64,000 nucleotides of DNA from Azadirachta indica (lineage: Eukaryota; Streptophyta; Magnoliopsida; Sapindales; Meliaceae). Location of the stretch: the NCBI GenBank assembly GCA_022749755.1, contig CM040450.1, positions 7,306,913 to 7,370,912 on the forward strand, read 5' to 3'. The notes beneath the pieces are model-generated. The model did not search any database. It was not told the DNA's origin and saw nothing but the letters and a program-made list of their open reading frames with translations. Positions 48,438 through 60,920 of the stretch are shown here, in pieces; the stretch's first letter is position 1; every line of letters starts with the position of its first letter. Made by a program: the position numbers and the translations under genes.

Positions 48438-50235
48438 TTTAATTTTAAGCTTTACTCCTCATTTACTGAAAATCTTTACATATAATTTAAAATGTTGGTA
48501 AGTTGTTAGTAGTGCCCCTATTAATAACAACTCATTGTTGATGTTAACAATGTCAAGGGTAAAATTGAAATTTTATAAATATTTGTAAGATAAAAAATTA
48601 ATATAAGAGTAAATTTATAATTGCACAATTATATCTATCAAATAAAAGTATATTATTATTTTTATCTCTCTCCTCTTTTTTTATTATCTCTTTGAGCCTA
48701 TCTGGACTGATGTTGGAAGCTTTAAAAGTGATTTTAAGCCATCAAAATTTATTTTATGTGTTTGATTATTTTTTTTCAAAAATACTTTTATCTAAAATTT
48801 ATTATCTCATATCAATTTTGAGAAGCAAATCTTTTTTTTTTTTTGAAAATCTAATTTTCAAACTCTATTTTTTTTACACTTATAATTTCATTTATATCCC
48901 TATATAAATTTTATAAACTCAAAATTGTCTGTAATAAAATTTAAGTAGTATATAAACAATTTATTTTACTTGTTTTCTTTTACGTAAACGTTTATTTTTT
49001 TAAAAATATAGTTTTCTGCTCAAGCGCTACTGCTGCACAACCATCATCAAAGTTAGTATTTTAATGCCTATTGGTTTAGTTTAGCACTTTCCTAATCTTT
49101 GTAATGTCATTTGATTTTAATTTTAAGCAAGTTCCATTACTGAGGTGAATTAATTAATAAAAACAAAGAGATAACAATAGAAGGGAAAACCCATGCTTAT
49201 TATCTGTTCAGTTAAATGCTTCAATGAAAATAATTATTTCTTGTTGTTAATTATTTTATAATATATATATATATTGACAAATAAATATTATATTCAATAT
49301 TATATGTCTATTTTAGTTATTCATATCATTACAATATTTCAACAACAAAATTTATTAAAGGTTGTAAAATGTTTCACAAATTCACAACATTTTTAAATAT
49401 AAAATTTATTAAACACTAAACCAATTATCTTTAAAACTGATTATTTCTAAAGTATACCAGAAGCAAATTATTTTAAAATCCACAATAATTCCAAACTAGC
49501 CCTTTATCTTTTATCTCTCTTTCTTGTTCTCTTTTCTATCACTCTTCCCTTTTTTGTTGGATTTCTTCTTTCTCAATCTTCTATTTTTGGTTGAGTTATT
49601 TTCTTTTGCTATGGCTATGGTTGTTTGCTTTGAGTTTGATAATCCTTTGGATTTTTTTCCTAAACAAAAATGGTGGTATTTAGTTGTATTTGGATTTGCT
49701 TTAATAATTGTATTTGAATTGGAGAACTCTAGGATTTGTGAAATTGAAATTGATTTAAGAATTTGGGGATTTACTTTATTACTTTTTTTTCTTTGGGTAT
49801 GTATTTTATTTCTTGATAAGTTTAAAGATCTTTATAAACTTAAAGAGTGGGTTTTGTGATTCGGGATGAAGGAAAGAGTAGTACAAAATGATTAGGAGTA
49901 AGATTGTGATGCAATTTTAATTGCATTAAAATTAAAATTGTTTTGTTTTAAATATATTTTAGTTTTATTTCTTATTAAAATTAACAACATAATTTTATTA
50001 GTCATATAGTACAAATATCGCGTTGATGTCGTCTTTTCACATATATTATAACATAAAATTATTTGTCTTTGCACACATAGTGTTAATTGCAATAAGGGTA
50101 AACACATCATTTCACTATTTTTTATTATCTTCAATAGTGATTTGCCGTTAATAGGGGCATTGCCAATGACTTACCAACATTTTGGTTTATATGTGAAGAT
50201 TATTAATAAATGAGGGAGAAAGCTGAAAATAACTT
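48438..50235. mobile_element. Element with long terminal inverted repeats (Mutator-like?)
   Basis: Left arm about 48438-48545 and right arm about 50131-50235 are reverse complements over roughly 100 bases (shared words: CTCATTTA, CACATATAA/TACATATAA, AAAATGTTGGTAAGT, TGCCCCTATTAA). The enclosed 1.6 kb has no transposase. It includes an open frame at 49524-49859. Long inverted repeats suggest a Mutator-like non-autonomous element, but the outer ends and target duplication were not fixed. Confidence 0.6.
49524..49859 (+). CDS. Open frame of 111 codons, unrecognised
   Basis: Not recognised. A 111-residue open frame with an internal ATG at about 49611 (MAMVVCFEFDNPLDFFPKQK). It is rich in F, L and V, with two hydrophobic stretches (YLVVFGFALIIVF and FTLLLFFLWVCILFL) that could span membranes. 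In AT-rich DNA a T-rich strand readily yields such hydrophobic frames, so it may be chance. Its position between long inverted repeats leaves open a captured gene fragment. No flanking exons were found. Confidence 0.2.
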   Translation: MFSFLSLFPFLLDFFFLNLLFLVELFSFAMAMVVCFEFDNPLDFFPKQKWWYLVVFGFALIIVFELENSRICEIEIDLRIWGFTLLLFFLWVCILFLDKFKDLYKLKEWVL

Positions 50236-50239
50236 CATA

Positions 50240-53200
50240 TTTTATAAGTTAAGTTCTGGCCACGTAAATAGATTTGCAACAAGGCATCCCAAAATGAAAG
50301 AAATTAAATTTTATTTATCTCATAAGGAATACTGAATATTAGAATCCAATTGCATTAGTAGATTTGATTACTTATTATCAGAATTTCTAAAGTCACACTG
50401 TAATACCGACCGGGTGTGCTTTAGGACTTTTAATATAAAAAGTTACCTAGACATGTGTCTTATTTGGGGCATTATTACATACCTCTCTTAGGATATTAAT
50501 AAGTATCACTTTAATAGAAACTATTATGAATATATCACTTACATCAATATCTCTTGTCATTACGTTTTAACCATTAGTCTCGAAGGTAAAATTGTAAAAG
50601 AGCTTGATTTTGATTTGTGCTTTTTTATCTAAACAAATTAGGGCTACTTTACAAATTTCACACATTAATTCAATATTAGAAAGGATTGAAATTGTCAATT
50701 TCAAGCCCCAAAAAAAAATATGAACACTTATAATTTTCTTTTAAATCTAGCCTAAATTTTCTAAATCTAGGAAAATGGAAGTTAGAATCGAGATTAAGAG
50801 AGAGTTTTTCATGCTATTTTTCTATACCATTATACATGTATACAAAACGTTGAACACCTATATCAATTTGAGAAGTTATTTGTTATATTTCGTACAAAAA
50901 ACAAGGAAGAAATAAGCTTCACATACAATAAAAATAAAGAATCGGCTTGATAAATCACAAGAAAATCGCAATAAGTATCAGGTATATATTAATATATGCG
51001 CTATTTGCATTGTATCATGTTTGTTAGAGTTGTGGTTTATGTGAAATGTTGAATATACTCTCGTATTCACTTATTCTTTTGATTCACTATGTACTCTTGG
51101 GTTATTATTTATGGCTTTTTTTCATAGCACAGTGATTCACATTATGGTGTTTGTAATTGTGGGTTTATACGTATTTGTTTTCTCAACACTGATTTGTGTA
51201 AGTTTGTTGGAATTGAAATTGGATGCAAAAGCATGGATTTTTCTTTTGATCTCCAAAAAGGTTGTTCTATTGTTTTTTGGGTGGTAGAAAATTACACAAT
51301 GAGAAAATTCACTCATTTCACAATGTAAAGATTCTTCTTATGTTTCGTTTACTCTCTACTTTTTGTATTTCTAAATTTTATGGACTAATATCAACAAGAA
51401 GTAAAAACCTTTTATTTATGATGCCAGAGAGATAAGGAAAACCTTTCTTTGATAAAACGTATCTCTTAACTTCCTTATTTATCTATAATAATTGATAATT
51501 ATTTAGATTATTTTAGTAATATTTATTATAAAATAAATATTATCCTACTAATTGGATTGAGTTTCTAGGTCAACCCATTGTGGGCACCATTGGGCCTAAC
51601 CCAAGTTTAGCATCTCCCACTTGCACATGATGGAATAACATTTCGTAGAGCAAAAAGTGAATAAACTCTTACAAGATACATAATGTATCATAGAGTTCAT
51701 ATGTGCAAATATGAACAAACAAAATAAGTAGAGCTTGTTATGTATATATCTTTTGCAAACAACTTTGAAATTTATAAATTGTTTATTTATGTCATAGATT
51801 TATTGTTACATTAATTGATGCATACTTAGTCCCTCAAAACCTATGCTTGATTTACTTTAAAACTCTATGTAATCACAATTATATCAATCTAAAAAAATTA
51901 TATAATTGGTCGATCGATGAAAACATAAGCTTGAATGTATAACAAAATAAACTTTCGCATTTCTCTCTACTTTCTTAACATATTTCATAGACTGAGTATT
52001 ATTTTATACCATAGATAATATGCTAAAGTGACTAACATCAATTTGCTACTTCATGACATAGGAAATAGTGATTAAGGACATTTAATGAGGTCAGGCTTTC
52101 TATATTTAGGAACTTACACAGTGAGAAAAATAAGGATATATCCTTATTTTCTTAATTGGTCAACCTAAGCACATGTGGTCTGAATCACATATTACAACAT
52201 TTTTTTTTAAAAAGAAAACATATGTCAATATTGTTTTATAGATCTTAGCTTAGTCGTTATCTTGGTGCTTAAACTTGAGTTCTTAAATGCTCACATTTCA
52301 AATGACAAATTAAGATTTCATATCTAGCTATATCCAGTCACTATGATAGTAAATATAACATGTTTGGATTTATGTCAAATAAATCTCATCTTAACATAAT
52401 CAAGGTGACTTCTTGTGTAAGTGAGTTGGTCAAGATCTGATGACATACTACAACTTTTAAGTTATAATATCTAAGTGTAGGTTATCTTAAATAATAAAGA
52501 TTTGAAAGTTCAAGTATCGATCTACAGGGAATTGGTTATAATAAGTCTATAAATCCACTATTCTAAATATGTAGGGATTATCTTGATTAATTTGTTTATT
52601 TTAGAAAATAGATTCAATGCTATCAAATACTAGGACATCAGGGATTCACTTTGAAGAAATTTATAAAAAATCATTATTGATCCTTTTTTATGAAAAAATT
52701 AAGAATCAACTAAGGAGTGATCTTAAGTGGAAGATGAATATAATTTAAATACACAAAAGTATCTTTTCAAAAGAAAAAAAAAAGTAAACAAGAAGACTAG
52801 CCTTTAAATTGATGATGAAGATTACAAGTTGCCTTACTCATTGATATATAGAAAAACATCCAAGTAATCAATTTACCATTAGTTAATAATGAATCAAGGT
52901 TTCTAACAAATTAAAGATGCTTGCAAAATCTAGTATTCAATCAATTGAAAATTTTAACAATGAAGTACAAAGCAAAAGATCGAAGAACAATTACTAAAAA
53001 ATGCTCCTTAGCCTTAGCCTTAGCTTCAAATTTAGCAATACATTATGCAATTAAACCTAAATCAAGAAAGGGAGAATAAGAACACAGAAAAAGGATGTTT
53101 TAGGTCACTTCCACCACTTTTTTTATATAAGCAAAATAAGAGATATTTCATATGTATGAACACCAGTTGCAAACATTCAACTTAATCATGCTTTATCCAA

Positions 53201-53985
53201 TTGTAGCAGATTTTAGACCATTGAATTCACCAAATTTGTTGAAACTATCTTTTTCATAATTGTAATTGCATGCATAAGGTTCAAATTTGAACTAAATTGA
53301 TTATGTATAACTTGAGTTATGTTGAAAATAAGTAAAAATGTTCAGTTTGGGTTTCTCCATTGATCTTTTAGAATGATGGCAACAATTGACAACCAAGGAC
53401 TTTGAACCTGGAAATGTGTAAAATGTAAACCTTGTAGATGTATTTGTAAACTTTTTAAAACATCTAATTGTATAATTTTTTGATACGTATTTGGAAATAT
53501 ACGGGCCAAATGCCAAACTATGTTGAGTCGGCCCTAAGCTGCGGTTAAGTTCTATTGAAGCCGATTTTGACCCAATAGATGCTTAAATTGGTTTGACTTT
53601 TGATTTACGTTTTGTGAAGAAATGAGTCCTATTCTTGTGGCCTCAAAATTGTATCAAATGATATTTTAAATTAAAGGAAATGCTTATTATACGAAACTTG
53701 CACAAAACCGATTATTAAATCCAATTATTGTTTTAGAATTCAATATAAAGGGAAATGCTTAATTTTTAGGAAGTTAATAACATTTTTAAGTGTAGAGTCA
53801 TAATATTTCTCTCTATAAATCTACATTTTAAAACATTTATCATGACACATCATTGGAGTTATAATATATGTGTCATTATGCAATAAACTATAAAGAACGA
53901 AATGAAAAAAAAATTTATTTATTCATAAAAATATCAAAATAACATCTTAGTACACTTAAAAATATAACCTATGTAATCCTAAAGA
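50240..53985. other. Repeat-derived intergenic DNA without recognisable genes
   Basis: No coding sequence recognised. Around 51580-51650, text including CATCTCCCACTTGCACATG resembles sequence found beside LTRs of plant copia elements. Around 52515-52540 AGTATCGATCTACAGGGAAT resembles another dispersed plant repeat. These could be non-coding parts of the minus-strand copia relic to the right. No LTR pair was established. Confidence 0.4.
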
Positions 53986-53989
53986 TCGA

Positions 53990-56770
53990 GCGCTTGATGA
54001 ATAAATATCTTTAGTTATTGCTTTGGTCAATGGATCAACTACAATGTGCTTAAAGATATACCAAATATCACTTCTTTATTTACTACAATATTTTTTACAA
54101 AATTGTATTTAGTCTTTAGATGTTTGGATTTACTATGATATTTAGCATATTTTATGAAAGATATAGTTGCTTGATGATCATAATATATGATGACCAACCT
54201 AAAACCTCAAAAATCTTTTCAGCCAAATCGCTTTTTGTACTATTACCAAACATACTACAAATTCAGCTTCTATAGTTTGATAGAGCTATGCATGTCTGCT
54301 TGTAACTACTTTATAAGACATTTCTTCGACTAAATAGAAAAGCATATCCAAAGGTTGATTTTTGTTCATCTAGATCACCACCCTAATTAGCATCTATGTA
54401 TCAAACCAAGTCTAAATCATGTCTTTGAGAGTATGAAAAGTTATTTGTAGTACCTTCTAAGTATGCTAAAATCCTTTGTATGGCATTCCAATGCTTTTGT
54501 TCTAGATTAGATTGATATTTACTTAGCAATCTTATAACATAGCAAATATTAGGCCTTATATATATCATAGTGTGTATGAGATTATCAATGTCATTTAAAT
54601 AAGGAACTTTTGCCATTTTTTTCACATTTTTATGGAGTCTCAGTACATATATTAAGGCTAAGAGTTTGTCTGTTTAAGACAAGAGTATCTATGGGTTTAC
54701 AACTAGCCATGTTGAATCTTTTAAAAATCTGTCTAATGTAAGGTTATTGAGACAAAGCTAGAAGTTCTTTTGCGTAATCCTTATATATTTTAACTCATAA
54801 GATATAAGTTGCTCGCTTTCATATCAAAATTTAAAAATAACCATTCTTTAATGGTTTTAACAAATTCTTTATTGTTTCCAACCATCAAAATATTATGCAT
54901 ATATAAAGATAATATCGTAAAATTATCTTTAGATTTCTTAAACATACATACAATGGTCTTTATCAATTATTGAGAATTTGTAAGAGATTATGACTCTATG
55001 AAACTTAAAATACCATTGTCTAAAGAATTGTTTTAACCTATAAATTGATTTTTTGAGCTAGCAAATTTTGCGTTGCTTTTAATAACAAACCCTTGAGATT
55101 GTTTCATACATACCTCTTCCTTTAGTTTTATATTGAGAAATGTTGCTTTTACATCTATTTGATATAATTCAAGATCCAATTATGCGACTATGGCAGGAAT
55201 TAAATGAATTTAAGCAAACCTTATTACTGGTGATAAGGTTTCATTATAATTTACACCATTCTTTGAGGAATAACCTTTTGTTACCAATTGTGCCATTTAT
55301 CTTTCAATTATGCCATCTGTCTTTTTCTTAATAGGAAGAACCCATTTATTTCTAGTGGCTCGATGATTGGACGGTAAATCAACCAAATCCTAAATTTCAT
55401 TGATTCTTATGGACTCCATTTCCTCTTTCATTACTTTCATCCATAATTTCCTAAAAGTTGAAGTAAGAGCTTCAGTAAAAGTCTTCCGCTCATTACTATC
55501 ATGTGAAACAATTATAAAAGTCTCGTCTTTAATCTAAAAAATAAAATGTGTGATAATCTAATGATTACTTTTACAAGTTGGTCCAACCATCTTTGAAAGT
55601 GTTCCACTCTCACTAAGACTGGCATCTTTAGAAAATTTTTATTTTCCTTAGAACCTTTGTTTGAAGAAACATTACAATCATCCGATTTATAAAATTGGAT
55701 ATTCTTGTTTACTTTCCCATTTATAAAAAAGTGACAATTTTAGATTTTAGTTCAGTTATTGTTCTATCCATTCATCAATAAACATATATCCTTTTAAGTG
55801 TTTAGGATATTTAATTAAGATATGTTTTCTACTAGTAACCAATTTTCCATGTTTATATGATCAATCATGAACATAAGTTGTAAACAGCCAAGGTTGTAAG
55901 TGAATTAGATTAGGTTTTCTACCTTCCACAACTCATAAGGAGTGAAATTAACTGATTTGGATGGAATGCGGTTAAGTATATATGTAAAAATAAATAACGT
56001 ATCTCTCTAGTAAAATACTAGAAGTTTTCTCTTGTTCCTTTTTAGATTTAACCATTTCCAATAAAGTCTTATTCCTTCTTTTTGTTACGCTATTTTGTTA
56101 TAAAGTTCTTGGAAAACTCAATTGCCTTTCAATACATTTCTCATTACACAATTCTTTAAATTGCTCTGATAGATATTCACATCCTCGATTAGTTCTTAAG
56201 ATTTTCATCTTATTATCCAGTTAGTATTCAATTAAATTAACGTACAATTTGAAGCAATCTAATGCTTTTGATTTATGTGAGATCAAATAGATATAAGCAA
56301 AATGTGTATAGTTATAAATGAATGGAATAAAGTAAGAGGCTCTATGCCTAACTCTTATATTCACTGGTTCACATATGTCAAAATAAACTAATTAAAATGG
56401 AAATTTGGCTCTAATTCCTTTGCCAAATAGTTTTGTAGTTATTTTTCCAACTAAACATACAACTCTCATGTATGGGTAATCAATATTAACGAGTGACCTT
56501 ATTAAGCCTTCTCCAACTAATCTATTTATTTTGTCTTGCCCAATATATCCTAATCTAGATGCCACATTTTAACATGCATATTTAAAATATTAGAAAATGT
56601 AATCAATGAAAAACAACCATCATTATTTTTATGATCGATAAAACTGGTACCCGAAACCATAAAATCATCCAACAAACAACCAATGCCAATAAGAACATAA
56701 TTAAAAATGAGTCTCATTACATTATCACAGACATGTAAATAATAGCCTAATTTAAGAATACTAGAAACTA
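53990..56770 (-). pseudogene. Heavily decayed copia pol on the minus strand
   Basis: Read on -, fragments appear in copia order: integrase (KMKILRTNRGCEYLSEQFKE, 56213-56150; then RRNKTLLEMVKSKK, about 56085-56040), reverse transcriptase (LWMKVMKEEMESI, NKWVLPIKKK, the region KQSQGFVIK; active site LYMHNILMVG, about 54915-54886, in place of YVDD) and the RT/RNase H connection (54625-54401, YLNDIDNLIHTMIYIRPNICYVIR). Many stops and frameshifts interrupt it. At its right end it meets the LTR of the plus-strand copia relic at about 56770. Confidence 0.8.
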
Positions 56771-56771
56771 A

Positions 56772-57000
56772 GTGTAGAATAGTAGATTTTGGATTATTCT
56801 GTTTTATTTATAGATTAATTTTTTAGATAATTTTGTAAAGCTTATCTATTAGTTAGGAGTATAAGATAGATCTATATTTGAATCAATCAACTTTTAAATT
56901 TGAAGTTGCTGATTTTTAAGAGATTGTTTCCTTAAATTTATTTTTCTTTTCAGGTGTTATTTTTCAACAAAGAGAATTATTCAAGCCTTTTATTTCTATA
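56772..57000 (+). repeat. Putative 5' LTR of the plus-strand copia relic
   Basis: Starts near TGTAGAATAGTAG (56772) and ends just before the primer-binding site. A long T-rich stretch (GTTTCCTTAAATTTATTTTTC) precedes the end. The matching 3' LTR was not found by eye, so the limits are inferred. Confidence 0.45.
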
Positions 57001-57012
57001 TGGTATCAAAGC
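57001..57012 (+). other. Copia primer-binding site
   Basis: TGGTATCAAAGC matches the tRNA-iMet-complementary consensus TGGTATCAGAGC at 11 of 12 positions. It is placed directly after the LTR end and 55 bases before the gag ATG at 57067. Confidence 0.8.
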
Positions 57013-57059
57013 CTCAGGTTTGAAATTCAAATTCATTATCTTCTTCATTAAATCTGGAC

Positions 57060-59990
57060 AAAACCATGGCCACATTAAGAACCACTAAAGAATAATCTAC
57101 TACTTTTATGGAGACTATGTTAGCATAACATCGGTACTTCCAGGCACCAATGAAGAATCTAGGGGATCTATATTACTTATCTTTGCCCACAAGCTCAATG
57201 GATGAAACTTTCTACAATGGTCACAATTTGTGATAATGTATGTTAGTGATCGAGGTAAAGATGATTATTTGATTGGTGAAAAGACTTAGCATAAAAAAGA
57301 TAACCCTTCTTTCAAACTTTAGAGGATAGAAAACAACTTGGTTATGTCATGGCCAATTCGATGGAGATAGTGTGAGATAAACATTTTTCTTCTACCAAAG
57401 CAAAAAAAAAAAAAAAAAAAAAAATCTAGGTTACTACTAGAGAGACTTTTTCCAAGAGATCTTTGTAGAGACCTTCAAAATTAAAAGCCAACTTCTCGTT
57501 ATTTTAGTATTCTTTCAAGATATTGACAATAGTTGGATATGTTTGAAGTAATTAAATAGGATTGTCGAAATGATTCCATCAAGTATAGAAAATTATTAAG
57601 AAGGAAAGGATCATTACGTTTTTTGTAGGCCTCAATATAAATCTTTGCCATCAAGTGAGCATATTTTGAAGTTTACAAGAAAAGTCAAAAAAAGGTGATG
57701 TTGAAAGAGTTGTCACTTATCACTCTACCAACAAAGGATAAACTCTTATAGCCAAAAGAAATCTTCTCAATGATCAATGACGAAAATTAAAATGACTTTG
57801 GTTTTGATTACTATCATCATTATGGGACATATAAATGATAGTTCTGAAAAACAGAATTATGGTTACCAAGTCACCAAGTAACAGTTGAGGAGTTAATAGC
57901 CAAACCAAGCCACCCTTCATTTAGTCTAGAACAGATGGCCATTTTACAAAAATTTGCTTGGCTGAGATCAGTCCATGAGCTTAACAATTATATTTGGATT
58001 TGTGGAACACAAAGGTATTGTTCTTAAGCTAAAAACGCTAAAACAGAGTCTAGTACATCATAGATTGTCGATTCTGGTGCTTCCAATCATATATCTGGGA
58101 ATATTAGTCTTTTTCAATCTTACCATCTTTCATATGAAAATCATAAAATCAAAATAGCTGATGGTTCTTTTTTTCCAATAATTGGTGAAGGAAAAGTGAT
58201 TATATCAAATAATATGGTGTTATCTTCAGTCTTATATGTCCCAAACCTCTCGTGTAATCTTTTTTCAATTAACAAACTTACACGAGATATGAATTGCGTC
58301 ACTAAGTTCTTTCTTACTTACTGTAAGTTTCATGAAATGGAATCGGGGAAGACGATTTGTTGTGATTAGGTATATGATGGACTTTTATGTCATTAGCAAT
58401 AAATCGGCAAGTGTATAAGCTCAAAATGCTAGTAGTGGTCTGGTTTCTATCAATTGATCTAGTAGTCATGAAACATTGTTGTGGTACTTTATGTTAGGCC
58501 ACCCAAGTTTTTCATATTTAGAAATGTTAATTCTTTCTCTTTTTAAGAATAAATATTTAGAGTCACTGCATTGTGAAGTTTATTCATTGGTAAAACATAA
58601 TTGTGTTTCTTATTCTCTATAATCTTATTAATCTTTTACTTCTTCTTTTTATTCATAGTGATTTATGGGGTCCTTCCACAATTTCTAATATTAATGTTAC
58701 TAAATGATTTATCACTTTAATAGATGACCATATAAGGATAAGTTAGGTTTACCTAGTACAGGACAAAATAATAGCCAAAGATATATTCAAAAACTTTCAT
58801 TCCATGATCATAACCCAATTCAAGACATAAATTCAAGTTTTTAGGTTGACAATGACACTGAATACATCAAATATATTTTGGGAACTTATCGTAGTGAAAA
58901 TAGTATTATTCATCAAAATTCTTGTTGGGATATACCAAAACAAAATGGGGTTATAGAATGTAAAAATAAGCATCTATTAGAAGTGGTTAGACCATTGAAA
59001 TGTATCAAAAATTTTTCTAGGGGAAGCTATACTTACTGCCATATATTTGGTCTAAATTACCATCAAAAGTCCTCAAATTTCAAACTCTCTTTTATGTTCT
59101 AACAACGACCTATCCTAATATCTGGATGATCAATTATTCTCTTTCATCAAAAGTGTTCGGCTTTAGTGCTTTTGTCTATGTCTATAATCAAGATTAGGGT
59201 AAACTTGAACCTTATGCCATTAAATGTTTATTCTATGGTACTCACCTATACAAAACGGGTATTGATGTTATTCATTAGTCGTTAGAGGTACTTTTATGAA
59301 TGTCAAGTTTTTTGAATAACTTCTTTATCATTCCAAAACTTATCTTGAGAAGAAGCGTCAAGGTCAAGATGAAGCTTAGTTCTGGGAAAGTGTTATTGCT
59401 ATTCTTGTTGAGTTTGTGTCTTCTTCCTGTTGAATTTGAATCTTTTTCTACCAAGTCCTTTGTTGAGTCATCATCTCTTGCACCAGCAACCAAGTCTTCA
59501 TTTCTTGTGTTTGACACTATTTTACTAGCAACCGAGCTTTGTATTTACTTACATTGTAATGAAATTGATGATATAAAGACATAAAAAAATGCTTGATCAT
59601 AGTCATGACTCAACTCCGAAACCCATTCCTCCTAAGATCCTAACGAGTATCATTATAATGAAGCCTATTGTTGTTGAAACGATTAGTTATCTGGTTTAGC
59701 CAATTGCTTTAAGGAAGATTAAACGAACTTGTACCCAACATCCCATAGGTAAATTTGTCACATTGGAAAAGCTGTCACCACATTTTAAGGCTTTTTCAAC
59801 TTAACTTGACAATACAATTATTCCAATTAATATTCATGAAGCGTTTAAACATCCAAGATGGTGGGCAGTAGTTCAGGAAGAAATCAGAAGAGAACAAAAG
59901 CACTTACTCATATATCTGCAGAAGAGAACAAAAGCACTACTTAAAAAGCATAAATCAAAAGTGAAAAATTATGCCGATAGTAAATTGCTC
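57060..59990 (+). pseudogene. Heavily decayed copia gag-pol on the plus strand
   Basis: After the primer-binding site, a gag beginning MATLRTTKE is broken by stops at once. The protease signature IVDSGASNHISG is intact at 58063-58098, followed by KIADGSFFPIIGEGKVI and VLYVPNLSCNLFSINKL. Integrase fragments follow: DLWGPSTISN (about 58660), TLIDDH, DNDTEYIKYI (about 58845), QNGVIECKNKHLLEVVR (about 58940-58990). The start of RT (EAFKHPRWWAVVQEEI) lies near 59838-59885, then the similarity ends. RT active site and RNase H were not found. Stops and frameshifts are numerous, so this is an old copy. Confidence 0.8.
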
Positions 59991-60079
59991 TAGAGTTAGA
60001 CTTGCTAGCCTGGGACTTGAAATAATATATTAAAAATTTTTGGTATGGTATTATCCTAGTTTACTTTTAGACTTGAGCA

Positions 60080-60920
60080 ATCAAAATACAAATTGATGGA
60101 GAAGGTCTAAGTCATTAAATGTTGTAACACATTTTTTTAATTTATAAGTATCCACCCTAATCATCATATAAGGTCCATGCTTGTAATTGAAATCACTTAA
60201 TTATAAGTGACCAAATAATTTTATAATATAGTGCACTCTCGAGCATAAATTAGGTGGAATCCTATCTTGTAGAAACATTTGTCTCAAGTCGTTCTTACCA
60301 TCTAAAAAAATTTCTCTAATATACTTTAAAACTTTTGTTTTCTTATTTGTGATCCCATCATATATTTCACACTTTTATGAATTTTATAAAGTTTTCATTA
60401 TATTATTTGATTTATCTTGAATTATTAAATTGATAATATAAGTAAGACAATGAATATGAAATAAATATCCATTAGTCAAAAATGCATTCTAAGTCTCTAT
60501 TGTGATTTTAACAATTCGATATAAGAATCATCAACAAAAGAATTATACAAATTTATTTAAAAATATTTTTTCTCAATACCTCATTCATACAACAAGAACA
60601 ACTTTTTTAGCCAAAGAAACTCCATTATTACATAGAGATGACATTAAGCTAAAATTCAATAATTTTCTTCCAATTCTAATCCTTATTAATGCATGGTAAG
60701 AGATAAACAATCATCAATGACTATTAAAGTCCATAAAAATTTGTACCAGAAATTTCCTCCAACATTCCTTTTATCCTACTGTTTTCTCTCCTATATACAT
60801 AATACATTCAAGTGTTTTAATAATATTTCTAGAGATATCTAGCATTTTAGGTTGCAAATACTAAAAATTTCTTCTTATGCCATCATACTCAACAAGAGAT
60901 ATTATCACATTGCTTCCTTA
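60080..60920 (-). pseudogene. hAT-type transposase relic
   Basis: On -, strings typical of plant hAT (zf-BED/RICESLEEPER-like) transposases occur in order: LVEYDGIRRNF, YLQPKML and DISRNIIKT (60900-60820); KLLNF and SLAKKV (about 60680-60610); and GYLFHIHCLTYIINLIIQD (about 60464-60408), corresponding to the conserved FHxRCxAHILNLIVQD block; then LKYIREIFLDGK (about 60330-60295). Stops and frameshifts separate them. Neither a BED finger nor terminal inverted repeats were found. It adjoins the end of the plus-strand copia relic. Confidence 0.7.
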
